A DNA stretch of 64,000 nucleotides from Manganibacter manganicus (lineage in GTDB: Bacteria; Pseudomonadota; Alphaproteobacteria; Rhizobiales; Rhizobiaceae), in assembly GCF_002075885.1 (NCBI RefSeq), contig NZ_MDET01000002.1, positions 92,469 through 156,468 of the forward strand, given 5' to 3'. The position numbers and the translations under genes are program-made. This document shows, piece by piece, positions 8,021 through 16,394 of this stretch; the stretch's first letter is position 1; each line of letters begins with the position of its first letter. A model generated the notes under the pieces. It searched no databases, was not told where the DNA came from, and saw only the letters and a program-made list of their open reading frames with translations.

Positions 8021-9859
8021 ATGACAGAATATGACGGTATCGTTCCAGCGCTCGCGCAGGCGCTGGAAAAGCACGGATACGTGGAACTGACAGCCGTCCA
8101 GAAAGCGGTTCTGAATTCCGGGATAGGCCAGGCCGACGCGCTGGTGTCGGCTCAAACCGGCTCGGGAAAGACGGTGGCTTTCGGCCTGGCGCTGGCGCCG
8201 ACCCTGCTCGGCGGCGAGGAACGCTTTTCGCATATGGGCGCGCCGTTGGCGCTGGCTGTTGCGCCGACACGCGAACTCGCCTTGCAAGTGGCGCGTGAAC
8301 TGGAATGGCTCTACGAATTTACCGGCGCGGCCATCGCAACCTGTGTCGGCGGCATGGACATGCGCACCGAGCGGCGGGCGCTGGAGCGCGGCGCACATAT
8401 CGTCGTCGGCACGCCGGGCCGCCTGCGCGATCACATCACCCGCCATGCGCTCGACATGTCGGGCCTGCGGGCGGTCGTGCTGGACGAGGCCGACGAGATG
8501 CTCGACCTCGGCTTTCGCGAGGATCTGGAATTCATTCTCGACGCCGCGCCGGCGGAGCGCCGCACGCTGATGTTTTCGGCCACCGTGCCGCGCGCCATCG
8601 CCACGCTGGCCAAGGGCTACCAGCGCGACGCGGTGCGCATCACCACCGCCGGCGAGGACAAGCAGCATCACGACATCGAATACCGGGCGCTTTCCGTCGC
8701 GCCGGCCGACCGCGAAAACGCCATCATCAACGTGCTGCGCTACTACGAAGCCAGGAACGCGCTGGTGTTCTGCAACACGCGCGCCGCCGTCAACCACCTC
8801 ACCGCCCGCTTCAACAATCGCAACTTTTCCGTGGTCGCGCTGTCGGGCGAACTCAGCCAGAACGAGCGCAGCCATGCCTTGCAGGCGATGCGCGACGGGC
8901 GCGCCCGCGTCTGCATCGCCACGGACGTGGCGGCGCGCGGCATCGACCTGCCCAATCTCGAATTGGTTATCCATGCCGACCTGCCGACCAATCCGGAAAC
9001 GCTGCTGCACCGCAGCGGGCGCACCGGCCGCGCCGGGCGCAAGGGCGTCAGCGCGCTGATCATTCCCTATTCCGCGCGCCGGCGCACCGAACGGCTGTTG
9101 CACAGCGCCGGCATCACGCCCGCATGGGCAAGTCCGCCATCGGCCGACGAAGTCATGCAGCGCGACAATGAGCGCATGCTCGCCGATCCTGCCTTTGCCC
9201 AGCCGATCCGGGAGGAGGAGCGCGCATTCGTCGACACTTTGCTGGAAACGCACGATGCTGAGCAGATCGCGGCAGCTTTCCTGCGGCTGAGCCGCGCCGG
9301 CCGCTCGGCACCGGAGGATCTGGCGGAACCCGTGCCGTTCAAGCCTTCGCCGGAGCGGGGCGAAAGAGGCGCATTGCGGGACGAAAAGCCCCGCCGACGC
9401 GACGATTTTAGCGACAGCGTCTGGTTCTCGCTATCGGTCGGGCGCCGGCAGAACGCCGAGCCACGCTGGCTGATCCCGATGCTGTGCCGCACCGGCGGCA
9501 TCACCAAGCGCGAGATCGGCGCGATCAGGATGCAGCCGGAAGAAAGCTTCGTGCAGATCGCCGCCGCCAGCGCCGACCGGTTTTTCGCGGCGATCGGGCC
9601 GGACCACAAGGTTCAGGGCAATATTCTCGTCAAGCGGCTCGACGGCCAGCCCGATCTTTCGCGGGCCGGCTACAATCCGCCGAAACACGGCAAGAAGCCG
9701 CATCGCGGCAAGGGAAACTTCGCCAAGCCCAACCAGGACGGAGCAGGCCCGAAACGCGCTTCCACTACCGAGCAGAAGCCCTGGGCGGCAAAGCCGGGCA
9801 CGCCGAAATCGGACAAGTCACGCGTGCCAAAGGCCCGGAAAAAGAAGATGCCCGAATAG
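8021..9859 (+). CDS. DEAD-box ATP-dependent RNA helicase with DbpA-type C-terminus
   Basis: This 612-residue helicase has all core motifs: I AQTGSGKT (44-51), Ia PTRELA, GG and TPGR, II DEAD near 156, III SAT, and VI HRSGRTGRAG near 331. After the two RecA domains comes a DbpA-like RNA-binding domain at about 465-535 (WFSLSVGRRQNAEPRWLIPM) and a Lys/Pro-rich basic tail. It probably remodels structured RNA, perhaps in ribosome assembly. ATG 8021 was chosen over 7976 because the family N-terminus begins there and no SD precedes the longer form. It converges with the EamA gene 5 bp away. Confidence 0.92.
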   Translation: MTEYDGIVPALAQALEKHGYVELTAVQKAVLNSGIGQADALVSAQTGSGKTVAFGLALAPTLLGGEERFSHMGAPLALAVAPTRELALQVARELEWLYEFTGAAIATCVGGMDMRTERRALERGAHIVVGTPGRLRDHITRHALDMSGLRAVVLDEADEMLDLGFREDLEFILDAAPAERRTLMFSATVPRAIATLAKGYQRDAVRITTAGEDKQHHDIEYRALSVAPADRENAIINVLRYYEARNALVFCNTRAAVNHLTARFNNRNFSVVALSGELSQNERSHALQAMRDGRARVCIATDVAARGIDLPNLELVIHADLPTNPETLLHRSGRTGRAGRKGVSALIIPYSARRRTERLLHSAGITPAWASPPSADEVMQRDNERMLADPAFAQPIREEERAFVDTLLETHDAEQIAAAFLRLSRAGRSAPEDLAEPVPFKPSPERGERGALRDEKPRRRDDFSDSVWFSLSVGRRQNAEPRWLIPMLCRTGGITKREIGAIRMQPEESFVQIAAASADRFFAAIGPDHKVQGNILVKRLDGQPDLSRAGYNPPKHGKKPHRGKGNFAKPNQDGAGPKRASTTEQKPWAAKPGTPKSDKSRVPKARKKKMPE

Positions 9860-9864
9860 GGATT

Positions 9865-10761
9865 TCATACGGGTTGGGTTTTTCTTCCGGCTCCCTTGCG
9901 GCGCTGGACGAGGATCAGGCCGCCGGCGACGATCAGGGCCGCGCCGATACCGATCCTGGCGCCGGGCAGGTCATTGAAAACCAGATAGCCGACAATCACC
10001 GAGCCGAGCAGTTCCAGATAGGAGAGCGGCGCCAGCATCGAGGCTTCCGCGTGGCGAAAGGCGCTGATGGTCATGAAATGGCACGCCGCCGAAATCGCGC
10101 CCATCAGCAGCATGAACAGCAATTCCTGCCCCACCGGAACGGACCAGTTCCAGACGGCCAAGGGCGACAGCATCGCGGCCCCGAACAGGCACTGGAAAGC
10201 CAGCGTGCTGACCGGATCGCTGGCCAGCGATGCCTTGCGCGTGGTGATGAGATAGAGCGCGAAGAAAACGCCGGCCGCAACGCCGAGCAACAGACCGGCG
10301 TTCAGCCCGCCGGCAGGATTGACCACGATGATCGCACCGATGAAGCCCAACACCAGCGCCGCCAGTTTTCGAAAGGTCAGCGCCTCGCCCAGAAACGCCA
10401 CCGACAGGATGGCCGCCAGGATCGGGCCGACGAAATAGGCGCTGGTCACGTCAGCCAAGGGCGAAAAGGATATGGCGGCGAAGAAGAAGCACATCGAGGC
10501 CGCCGCAAAGAAGGTGCGCAAGGCATGCGCGCCGAGATGCTCGCGCGGCAGGAAATGCCGGCCACGGCGCGCAATCGCCCATGGCAGCACGAAGATGCAG
10601 GAAAAGGCGTAGCGCGCCCAGGAAATGTAGAGCGGCGAATGTGTCGCGCTCAGCGTCTTGGCGATCCCGTCCACCGTGGGCACGAGCAGCATCGCCGCCG
10701 CCATCAGGGCGATGCCCAGCATGGCGGAATGAGAAGGCTGGCTGCTCATGGGCATGGCCAT
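9865..10761 (-). CDS. EamA/DMT-family transporter
   Basis: This 298-residue integral membrane protein has about ten hydrophobic segments in two repeated halves, the pattern of the drug/metabolite transporter superfamily. Landmarks are the SWARYAFSCIFVLPWA segment in the first half and the paired GFIGAIIVVNP and GAALIVAGGLILVQRRK segments ending each half. The substrate is unknown. Three ATGs (10761, 10755, 10749) could start it. It lies downstream of leuB on the same strand, separated by about 80 bp. Confidence 0.87.
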   Translation of the reverse strand: MAMPMSSQPSHSAMLGIALMAAAMLLVPTVDGIAKTLSATHSPLYISWARYAFSCIFVLPWAIARRGRHFLPREHLGAHALRTFFAAASMCFFFAAISFSPLADVTSAYFVGPILAAILSVAFLGEALTFRKLAALVLGFIGAIIVVNPAGGLNAGLLLGVAAGVFFALYLITTRKASLASDPVSTLAFQCLFGAAMLSPLAVWNWSVPVGQELLFMLLMGAISAACHFMTISAFRHAEASMLAPLSYLELLGSVIVGYLVFNDLPGARIGIGAALIVAGGLILVQRRKGAGRKTQPV

Positions 10762-10842
10762 AACTGGTCGCTCGTCGTTGCCCTGTCACTCGGATTCCGG
10801 AGCTATTGCACTCCGAAACCCCTTGCCGGCAAGGTGAAAGAG

Positions 10843-11946
10843 CTAGGCCAGGAACTTCGCGATGATGGCGTCGCCCATGGCGGCGGTGCCGATTTCAGTC
10901 TTGCCTTCCGACATGATGTCGCCGGTGCGATAGCCCTCGTCCAGAACGGCGGCGATCGCTTTCTCCAGCCGGTCGGCCTCGGCCACCATGTTGAACGAAT
11001 AGCGCAGGCACATGGCAAACGACGCGATCATGGCGATCGGATTGGCGATGCCCTTGCCGGCAATGTCGGGCGCCGAGCCATGCACCGGTTCGTAGAGCGC
11101 CTTGCGCTTGCCCGTGCGGGCGTCCGGCGCGCCGAGCGATGCCGAGGGCAGCATGCCGAGCGAACCGGTCAGCATGGCTGCAACGTCGGATAGCATGTCG
11201 CCGAACAGATTGTCGGTGACGATGACGTCGAACTGCTTGGGCCAGCGCACCAGTTGCATGCCGCCGGCATCGGCCAGCATGTGGGTCAGTTCCACGTCGG
11301 CATAGCTGGCCTTGTGGGTTTGCGCCACGACTTCCTTCCACAGAACGCCGGACTTCATCACATTGTTCTTTTCCATCGAGCAGACCTTGTTGGCCCGTGT
11401 GCGCGCCAACTCAAAGGCCACGCCGGAAATGCGCTCGATCTCGAACGTGTCGTAAACCTGCGTGTCGATGCCGCGCTTCTGGCCGTTGCCGAGGTCGATG
11501 ATCTGCTTCGGTTCGCCGAAATAGACGCCACCGGTCAGTTCGCGCACGATCAATATGTCCAGCCCCTCGACCACTTCTTGCTTGAGCGAGGAGGATGCGG
11601 CCAACGCGGGATAGCAGATGGCGGGGCGCAGATTGGCGAACAGCTCCAGATCCTTGCGCAGGCGCAATAGCCCGGCTTCCGGGCGCACCTCATAGGGCAC
11701 GCCGTCCCATTTCGGCCCGCCGACCGCGCCGAACAGCACGGCATCCGCCGCAAGCGCCTTTTCCATGTCGGCGTCGGAGATCGCCTGGCCGTGCGCGTCA
11801 TAGGCCGAACCGCCGACCAGCCCCTCATCGGTGACGAAGCCGGCGCTCATTTGATCGTTCATCGCCGCGATCAGCTTCTTCACCTCGCCCATCGCTTCAG
11901 GACCAATGCCGTCACCAGGCAGGAGGAAGAGATTTTTCGTCGCCAT
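10843..11946 (-). CDS. leuB: 3-Isopropylmalate dehydrogenase
   Basis: This 367-residue enzyme oxidises and decarboxylates 3-isopropylmalate to 2-oxoisocaproate with NAD+, the third step of leucine synthesis. Seen are [17 protein letters not shown] at the N-terminus, the substrate-binding Arg region ([16 protein letters not shown]), and the metal/NAD site [35 protein letters not shown] matches the NAD-binding loop. ATG 11946 gives the canonical [17 protein letters not shown] start; a longer frame upstream is spurious. VOC, RidA and leuD lie upstream on the same strand; leuC is not in the window. Confidence 0.97.
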   Translation of the reverse strand: MATKNLFLLPGDGIGPEAMGEVKKLIAAMNDQMSAGFVTDEGLVGGSAYDAHGQAISDADMEKALAADAVLFGAVGGPKWDGVPYEVRPEAGLLRLRKDLELFANLRPAICYPALAASSSLKQEVVEGLDILIVRELTGGVYFGEPKQIIDLGNGQKRGIDTQVYDTFEIERISGVAFELARTRANKVCSMEKNNVMKSGVLWKEVVAQTHKASYADVELTHMLADAGGMQLVRWPKQFDVIVTDNLFGDMLSDVAAMLTGSLGMLPSASLGAPDARTGKRKALYEPVHGSAPDIAGKGIANPIAMIASFAMCLRYSFNMVAEADRLEKAIAAVLDEGYRTGDIMSEGKTEIGTAAMGDAIIAKFLA

Positions 11947-12020
11947 GAGCGTGTTTCCCGAGGAATTAATGAACGCGGCCTTGCTAAACGCCTGACGCAG
12001 CGTAGGCAAGCCCGCTCGCG

Positions 12021-12371
12021 TCACGCATGCCGGAGAATATTGACCAGCCGGCCGAACGGATCGCGCACATAAAAGCGCCGCACGCCCCATGGCTCGTCGG
12101 CCGGGCCGTATTCGATGGCGAAGCCGGCTTCCTTCATGCCGACGAGGGTAGCGTCGACATCGTCGACCTCGATGGACAGATCGGGCACCGGCGTGCCGGA
12201 GCCGCCTTCCGCCATGACGCTTACCTGCACGGTCATTTTCTCTTGCGAACCGTAGGTGACGATCCAGCCATGGTCCATCAGGACATCGAGGCCGAGCACG
12301 TCGCCATAAAAGCGTCTTGCCGCGGCAATGTCCCGTGTTTCGATATTGGCGACGATGCGCCGGACCGTCAT
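12021..12371 (-). CDS. VOC (glyoxalase/bleomycin-resistance) family protein
   Basis: This 116-residue protein has a single vicinal-oxygen-chelate fold: the [19 protein letters not shown] helix-strand, a central [15 protein letters not shown] strand, and [22 protein letters not shown] at the C-terminus. Such proteins bind a divalent metal or small molecules; the substrate is unknown. Its ATG overlaps the stop of the upstream RidA gene (ATGA), implying translational coupling. It ends 74 bp before leuB. Confidence 0.87.
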   Translation of the reverse strand: MTVRRIVANIETRDIAAARRFYGDVLGLDVLMDHGWIVTYGSQEKMTVQVSVMAEGGSGTPVPDLSIEVDDVDATLVGMKEAGFAIEYGPADEPWGVRRFYVRDPFGRLVNILRHA

Positions 12372-12760
12372 GTCGGTTGGCTTCCCCGCCTGAGCGCCGT
12401 GACCTCGATCTCGATCTTCATCTCCGGCTTGTTGAGTTGGCACACGATCATCGTCGCCGCCGGCCTGATCTCCCCAAAAGTCTCGCCGAGGATCGGAAAG
12501 ACGATGTCCACATGGGAGCGGTCGGTGACGTAGTAATGCGCGCGCACCACATCGGCCATGGAAAACCCGCCCTGCTCCAGTGCGCCGGCGATGGTCGCCA
12601 GCGCATTGCGCGTCTGATCCGTGACACTGTCCGGCATCGTCATAGCGGCGTAGTCATAGCCTGTGGTGCCGGAAACGAAACACCAGTCGCCCTGCACGAC
12701 CGCGCGCGAATAGCCCGCCGTCTTTTCGAATGGCGAACCGGTCGAAATCAGCTTGCGCAT
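12368..12760 (-). CDS. RidA/YjgF-family protein (probable enamine/imine deaminase)
   Basis: This 130-residue protein has RidA landmarks: [14 protein letters not shown], the Asp/Gln region [30 protein letters not shown], and a C-terminal [15 protein letters not shown]. RidA proteins hydrolyse reactive enamines and imines released by PLP enzymes such as threonine dehydratase, which makes a branched-chain amino acid neighbourhood sensible. The final Arg-Pro-Ala-Ala-Thr-Met segment carries the Arg expected near the active site. Start 12760 is family-like. Its stop overlaps the VOC start. Confidence 0.87.
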   Translation of the reverse strand: MRKLISTGSPFEKTAGYSRAVVQGDWCFVSGTTGYDYAAMTMPDSVTDQTRNALATIAGALEQGGFSMADVVRAHYYVTDRSHVDIVFPILGETFGEIRPAATMIVCQLNKPEMKIEIEVTALRRGSQPT

Positions 12761-12804
12761 GCGGACCTCGGCGAAATTGGAGTAGCGCGGGCGGAGACGA
12801 AAAC

Positions 12805-13665
12805 CTATTGCGGCGGCGCGAATGCCTTGTTCACCGCCTTGGAAAGATCGGCCGGCCATGTGTCGAGCGCCGGCCAGGCATCGGCTTTGCCGTTATCGCC
12901 CTGGCGCGCGAAATAGAGCTTTTCGCCCTTGGCATCGATCGCCATGAAGCCGTCATTGCCGCCGCAATTGTGCGGCACGCAACCGCTGCCATAGACCACA
13001 CCCGACGCCGTCTTCTCCGTACCGCTGCCGACCAGAAGGCTGGTCGTCATTTCGGTCAGCCGATCACCCAGCATCTGCGTCGCCGCCTTGTAGACGGCTT
13101 CGTTATGGAAGGCATCGAGAATGTACTCGTAGCTTTGCTTGATGTCCTTCCAGCCGGTGCCGGGATCGGGCATATAGGTGAGGTTGCCGGCCAGCGTCAT
13201 CCCGTGGATCGGCGACCATTTCCTCACCGGCGCGGTGCCGCCGGGCATCAGCCATGGCACGAAATAGATAGCATCCTGGTTGATGGCGACGGGCGGCGCG
13301 CCGCATTCGTCCTCGCCGACGCTGACGCTTTCAATGCCGCTGCCTTCCGGCTTCCATGCCATGACCACTGCCGGACCGCAGGCATTGCCGCCGCTGCCGA
13401 CATCGAACATCGCAACGTCGATTCCTTCCACCTTCACGGTGCCGGTGTAGTTGACGAAATAATCGGAGGCGAGCGCCTTGCCGTCATAGGCCAGCGTCTT
13501 CTCGCCATAATCTTCCTTTTGCGTGATGGTGAACTCGCCACCGGCGAAGGGGATAGGCTTCTGCTTGCCGCCGTCCGCATCGTCGGCATGGGCGCAGGCC
13601 AATCCGGCCAGCAGCGAGAGGCCGAAAACGGCGGCTCCGGATATGGCGGCAGACGGAACGCGCAT
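12805..13665 (-). CDS. Exported protein with Ivy-like (lysozyme inhibitor) C-terminal motif
   Basis: This 286-residue protein has a Sec signal (cleavage near ACAHA-DD, residue 25-26). The C-terminal half contains CVPHNCGGND at about residues 229-238, with the spacing of the CKPHDCxxN loop by which Ivy-family inhibitors block the lysozyme active site. It continues FMAIDAKGEKLYFA, as in that family. Residues 30-190 form an unrecognised domain (GEFTITQKEDYGEKTLAYDG, FVPWLMPGGTAPV). GAGGGA precedes ATG 13665. A periplasmic inhibitor or sensor of muramidases is plausible but unproven. Confidence 0.7.
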   Translation of the reverse strand: MRVPSAAISGAAVFGLSLLAGLACAHADDADGGKQKPIPFAGGEFTITQKEDYGEKTLAYDGKALASDYFVNYTGTVKVEGIDVAMFDVGSGGNACGPAVVMAWKPEGSGIESVSVGEDECGAPPVAINQDAIYFVPWLMPGGTAPVRKWSPIHGMTLAGNLTYMPDPGTGWKDIKQSYEYILDAFHNEAVYKAATQMLGDRLTEMTTSLLVGSGTEKTASGVVYGSGCVPHNCGGNDGFMAIDAKGEKLYFARQGDNGKADAWPALDTWPADLSKAVNKAFAPPQ

Positions 13666-13742
13666 GGCGATTTCCCTCGCTGTTTGCTGACGGCTGGCAG
13701 ACGCCAATCTCTGGTTCAGGCCCGGAATATCAGGCCCCAGAA

Positions 13743-14348
13743 TCAGGCCCAGGGGCGGCTCTCGGCGTTCTGCTTCTCGAAGCTGGCAATGGCGCCGGCC
13801 TTTTCCATGGTCAGCCCGATATCGTCGAGGCCGTTCAACAGGCAGTGGCGCTTGAAATCGTCGAGGTCGAAATTGATGACGCCGCCATCCGGCCCGCGGA
13901 TTTCCTTCGCTTCCAGGTCGACCGAGATCGTCGCATTGGCGCCGCGCTCGGCATCGTCCATCAGCTTGTCGAGATCTTCGTGGCTGACGGTGATCGGCAA
14001 GATGCCGTTCTTGAAGCAGTTGTTGTAGAAAATGTCGGCGAAGGACGTCGAGATCACGCAGCGTATGCCGAAATCGAGCAACGCCCACGGCGCATGCTCG
14101 CGGCTCGAACCGCAGCCGAAATTGTCGCCGGCCACCAGGATCTGCGCCTGCCGGTAGGCCGGCTTGTTGAGCACGAAATCGGGATTTTCCGAGCCGTCCT
14201 CGTTGTAGCGCATCTCGGCGAAAAGCCCCTTGCCGAGGCCTGTGCGCTTGATCGTCTTGAGATAATCCTTGGGGATGATCATGTCGGTATCGACATTGAC
14301 GATCGGCAGCGGAGCCGCGACGCCGGTGAGCTTGGTGAACTTGTCCAT
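13743..14348 (-). CDS. leuD: 3-Isopropylmalate dehydratase small subunit
   Basis: This 201-residue small subunit partners LeuC to isomerise 2-isopropylmalate to 3-isopropylmalate in leucine synthesis. The conserved [18 protein letters not shown]-terminus, [17 protein letters not shown] swivel-domain loop and [17 protein letters not shown] segment are present. ATG 14348 (MDKFTKLTG) is the usual family start; 14360 would add four residues. leuC is not adjacent. Three unrelated genes separate leuD from leuB, yet all run in the same direction. Confidence 0.97.
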   Translation of the reverse strand: MDKFTKLTGVAAPLPIVNVDTDMIIPKDYLKTIKRTGLGKGLFAEMRYNEDGSENPDFVLNKPAYRQAQILVAGDNFGCGSSREHAPWALLDFGIRCVISTSFADIFYNNCFKNGILPITVSHEDLDKLMDDAERGANATISVDLEAKEIRGPDGGVINFDLDDFKRHCLLNGLDDIGLTMEKAGAIASFEKQNAESRPWA

Positions 14349-14441
14349 GGCTTTGCCCATTCCGGTTGGAGAATGCTTTATCCCGCTTTACACAAAGCGG
14401 CCGCTGAAATCAAAGGCTGCCTCAACCCGGATCAGAGGCCT

Positions 14442-15611
14442 TCAAATGACGTTCAATTCCCTGAACGGCCTGCCCTCGGCAATGCGCTGATAGGAAAAGG
14501 CCGAACAGTCGATGCTGCGATAGCCGCCATGAACGACCAGTTCGGCCAGCGCCCGGCCGACCGCCGGCGCCTGCTGCAACCCATGGCCGGAAAACCCGTT
14601 GGCGAAGATGAAATTCGACACTTCCGGGTGCGGGCCGATCACCGCGTTCTGGTCGAGCGCGTTGTAATCGTAATGGCCGACCCAGGCACGCGTCATCTTG
14701 ATCGCCTCGAAAGCCGGGATGCGCGTGGCCAGAACTGGCCATATCTCGTTTTCGAACAGCCCCCAGTCCGGGTCGAAATCGGCGGGATCGGCAGCCTGCT
14801 CGCCCTCCTCGACCTCGGCACCGCCGGTGATATAGACCGAGCCTTCGGGCCGCACATAAATGCCGCTGGGGTCGACCAGCAGCGGCATGTCCGCATAGCG
14901 CTCGCGCGCCTCGAACACGAAGACATTGCGTTTGCGCGGCTCCACCGGCAGGTCGAGCCCGGCCAGCGCCGCCACCTTGCCGCCATTCGGCCCGGCGGCG
15001 TTGACGACCAGGCCCGTTTCCAGCCTTTCGCCATTGTCCAGTGTCACGGCGGTCACGCGCGCACCCTGCCGCTCGATGCCGGTCGCGGCAGCCGTGACGA
15101 GGTCCACGTCCATGGTGCGCAGCGCCTTGCGGAAAAGATGCAGATAGGCATGCGCGTCGAACCAGCCTTCGCCGCTCACTCCATAGGCGCCGGCGGCGAT
15201 GCCTTCGCCTGAAAGCCACGAAAACCGCTTTTCCAATGCCGCCGCATCCTCCAGCACGATGTCGGCGCCTTCCGCCACCTGCACCTTGTGATTGGCCTGA
15301 AGCACCGGCAGCCCGTCCTCGCTCGCCAGGATCAGGTAGCCGCCCTCACGAAAGCCGATATCGGCATCGTCCCCGAATTCCTCCTTCAACCGCCGGAACA
15401 GGCCGAGCGTGAACTGCGACAGCCTGATGTTTTCAGCAATGGAAAATTGCTGGCGGATCGAAGCCGCCGACAGGGTGGTGGCCGAATGGGTGAATTGCGA
15501 GTCGCGCTCGACCAGCGCGATGGAACCGGAAAACCCTTCCTTGCGCAGATAATAGGCGGTGGACGAGCCGACGATGGCCCCGCCGATAATCACGATGTCG
15601 TAATGCGTCAT
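14442..15611 (-). CDS. FAD-dependent oxidoreductase (DAO/sarcosine oxidase beta type)
   Basis: This 389-residue flavoprotein begins with the Rossmann dinucleotide loop IIGGAIVGSSTAYYL and an acidic strand end (ALVERD). The DAO-superfamily region VVNAAGPNGGKVAAL binds FAD, and the C-terminus has the family's NGFSGHGLQQAPAVGRALAEL segment. It probably oxidises an amino or N-methylated substrate to an imine. ATG 15611 gives the canonical start. It is transcribed divergently from the TetR gene across a region holding a strong palindrome, so it may belong to the same regulon. Confidence 0.87.
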   Translation of the reverse strand: MTHYDIVIIGGAIVGSSTAYYLRKEGFSGSIALVERDSQFTHSATTLSAASIRQQFSIAENIRLSQFTLGLFRRLKEEFGDDADIGFREGGYLILASEDGLPVLQANHKVQVAEGADIVLEDAAALEKRFSWLSGEGIAAGAYGVSGEGWFDAHAYLHLFRKALRTMDVDLVTAAATGIERQGARVTAVTLDNGERLETGLVVNAAGPNGGKVAALAGLDLPVEPRKRNVFVFEARERYADMPLLVDPSGIYVRPEGSVYITGGAEVEEGEQAADPADFDPDWGLFENEIWPVLATRIPAFEAIKMTRAWVGHYDYNALDQNAVIGPHPEVSNFIFANGFSGHGLQQAPAVGRALAELVVHGGYRSIDCSAFSYQRIAEGRPFRELNVI

Positions 15612-15765
15612 GGTCGGTTCCCGCAGCGATTCTTTCAGACGGCAGCTTGAGCCACCCACCGGCAACAGCCGGCAAGGGCCAGCTTCGACAGGCGAGAAGA
15701 CCAGAGACGGGCACAGCCGGCAACAGACACAACCAGTGCCGCAAAGCCATCGCAACAAATTTCTG

Positions 15766-15794
15766 TTGCTGACCGATCGATCAGTCAGTATAAT
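15766..15794 (+). promoter_or_regulatory. tetR promoter with operator in the spacer
   Basis: TTGCTG (15766-15771) and a perfect TATAAT (15789-15794) are spaced 17 bp apart. The near-perfect 20-bp palindrome CTGACCGATCGATCAGTCAG occupies 15769-15788, filling the spacer. Its two halves differ at a single symmetric pair. This is the arrangement expected for autorepression by the adjacent TetR protein. Confidence 0.8.
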
Positions 15795-15821
15795 AAGCCG
15801 ATCAACGCAAGAGGGATCGTC

Positions 15822-16391
15822 ATGCCTCCCGCCGGCAAGCGCCAGAACATCATCGATGCCGCCATCCGCCTGATGGCCGCAAAGGGTGCCTCCGGCCTGA
15901 CGGCCGCCGCGCTGGCAACCGAGGCCGGCGTCAGCAAGGCCAATGTCTTTCATCATTTCAGCACGCTCGACGATGTCGTGCTGGCCGCCTTCGAGCAATT
16001 CCTGCTCGGCATGGAGGCCTTCGCGCCGAAACCGGAAATGACCCTGCGCGCATGGCTGGAAGGGCTCGGCGTTGAGACCGTGACATTGATGGACGCGCAG
16101 CCTCGCCTGACCGGCGCCTATTTCGCCTTTGTCAGCCGCGCGCAGACCGATGAGCGGCTGCGCCGGCGCATGGCCGAAACCGTGGCGCTTGGCGAACAGG
16201 GCTTTGCCGCCGCCATTGCCGCGCTGGCGCCCGGCCGCTTCACGCCAGCCGAAACCGCCGCGCTGGCCTCACTCATCCTGATTGCCGGCGACGGACTGGC
16301 GGTCCATCGCCACCTCTTTCCCGAGCGCGCCGCCGAGCAGGACGCCGCCTGGCGCGGTTTTGTCGATCGCATCGCTCCACAGGAGAATTAA
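15822..16391 (+). CDS. TetR/AcrR-family transcriptional regulator
   Basis: This 189-residue regulator has a TetR helix-turn-helix at about residues 8-54 (IIDAAIRLMAAKGASGLTAA, then GVSKANVFHHFSTLDDVVLA), followed by an all-helical ligand domain. GAGGGATCGTC precedes the ATG. The operator in its own promoter suggests autorepression. The stop is only 3 bp before the monooxygenase gene, so ligand-induced release would switch on the monooxygenase too, and possibly the divergent oxidoreductase. Confidence 0.92.
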   Translation: MPPAGKRQNIIDAAIRLMAAKGASGLTAAALATEAGVSKANVFHHFSTLDDVVLAAFEQFLLGMEAFAPKPEMTLRAWLEGLGVETVTLMDAQPRLTGAYFAFVSRAQTDERLRRRMAETVALGEQGFAAAIAALAPGRFTPAETAALASLILIAGDGLAVHRHLFPERAAEQDAAWRGFVDRIAPQEN

Positions 16392-16394
16392 GCC

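Noticed and set aside
7877..9253. 458-codon minus-strand frame opposite the helicase gene
   Set aside because: It shadows a clear DEAD-box helicase and has no recognisable domain or start signal.
9484..11193. 569-codon plus-strand frame across the helicase end, EamA and leuB genes
   Set aside because: It crosses three well-supported genes, is Arg/Gln-rich and shows no domain.
12730..15212. Two plus-strand frames of 432 and 455 codons opposite the Ivy-like, leuD and oxidoreductase genes
   Set aside because: Both are antisense to genes with strong motifs and have noise-like composition.
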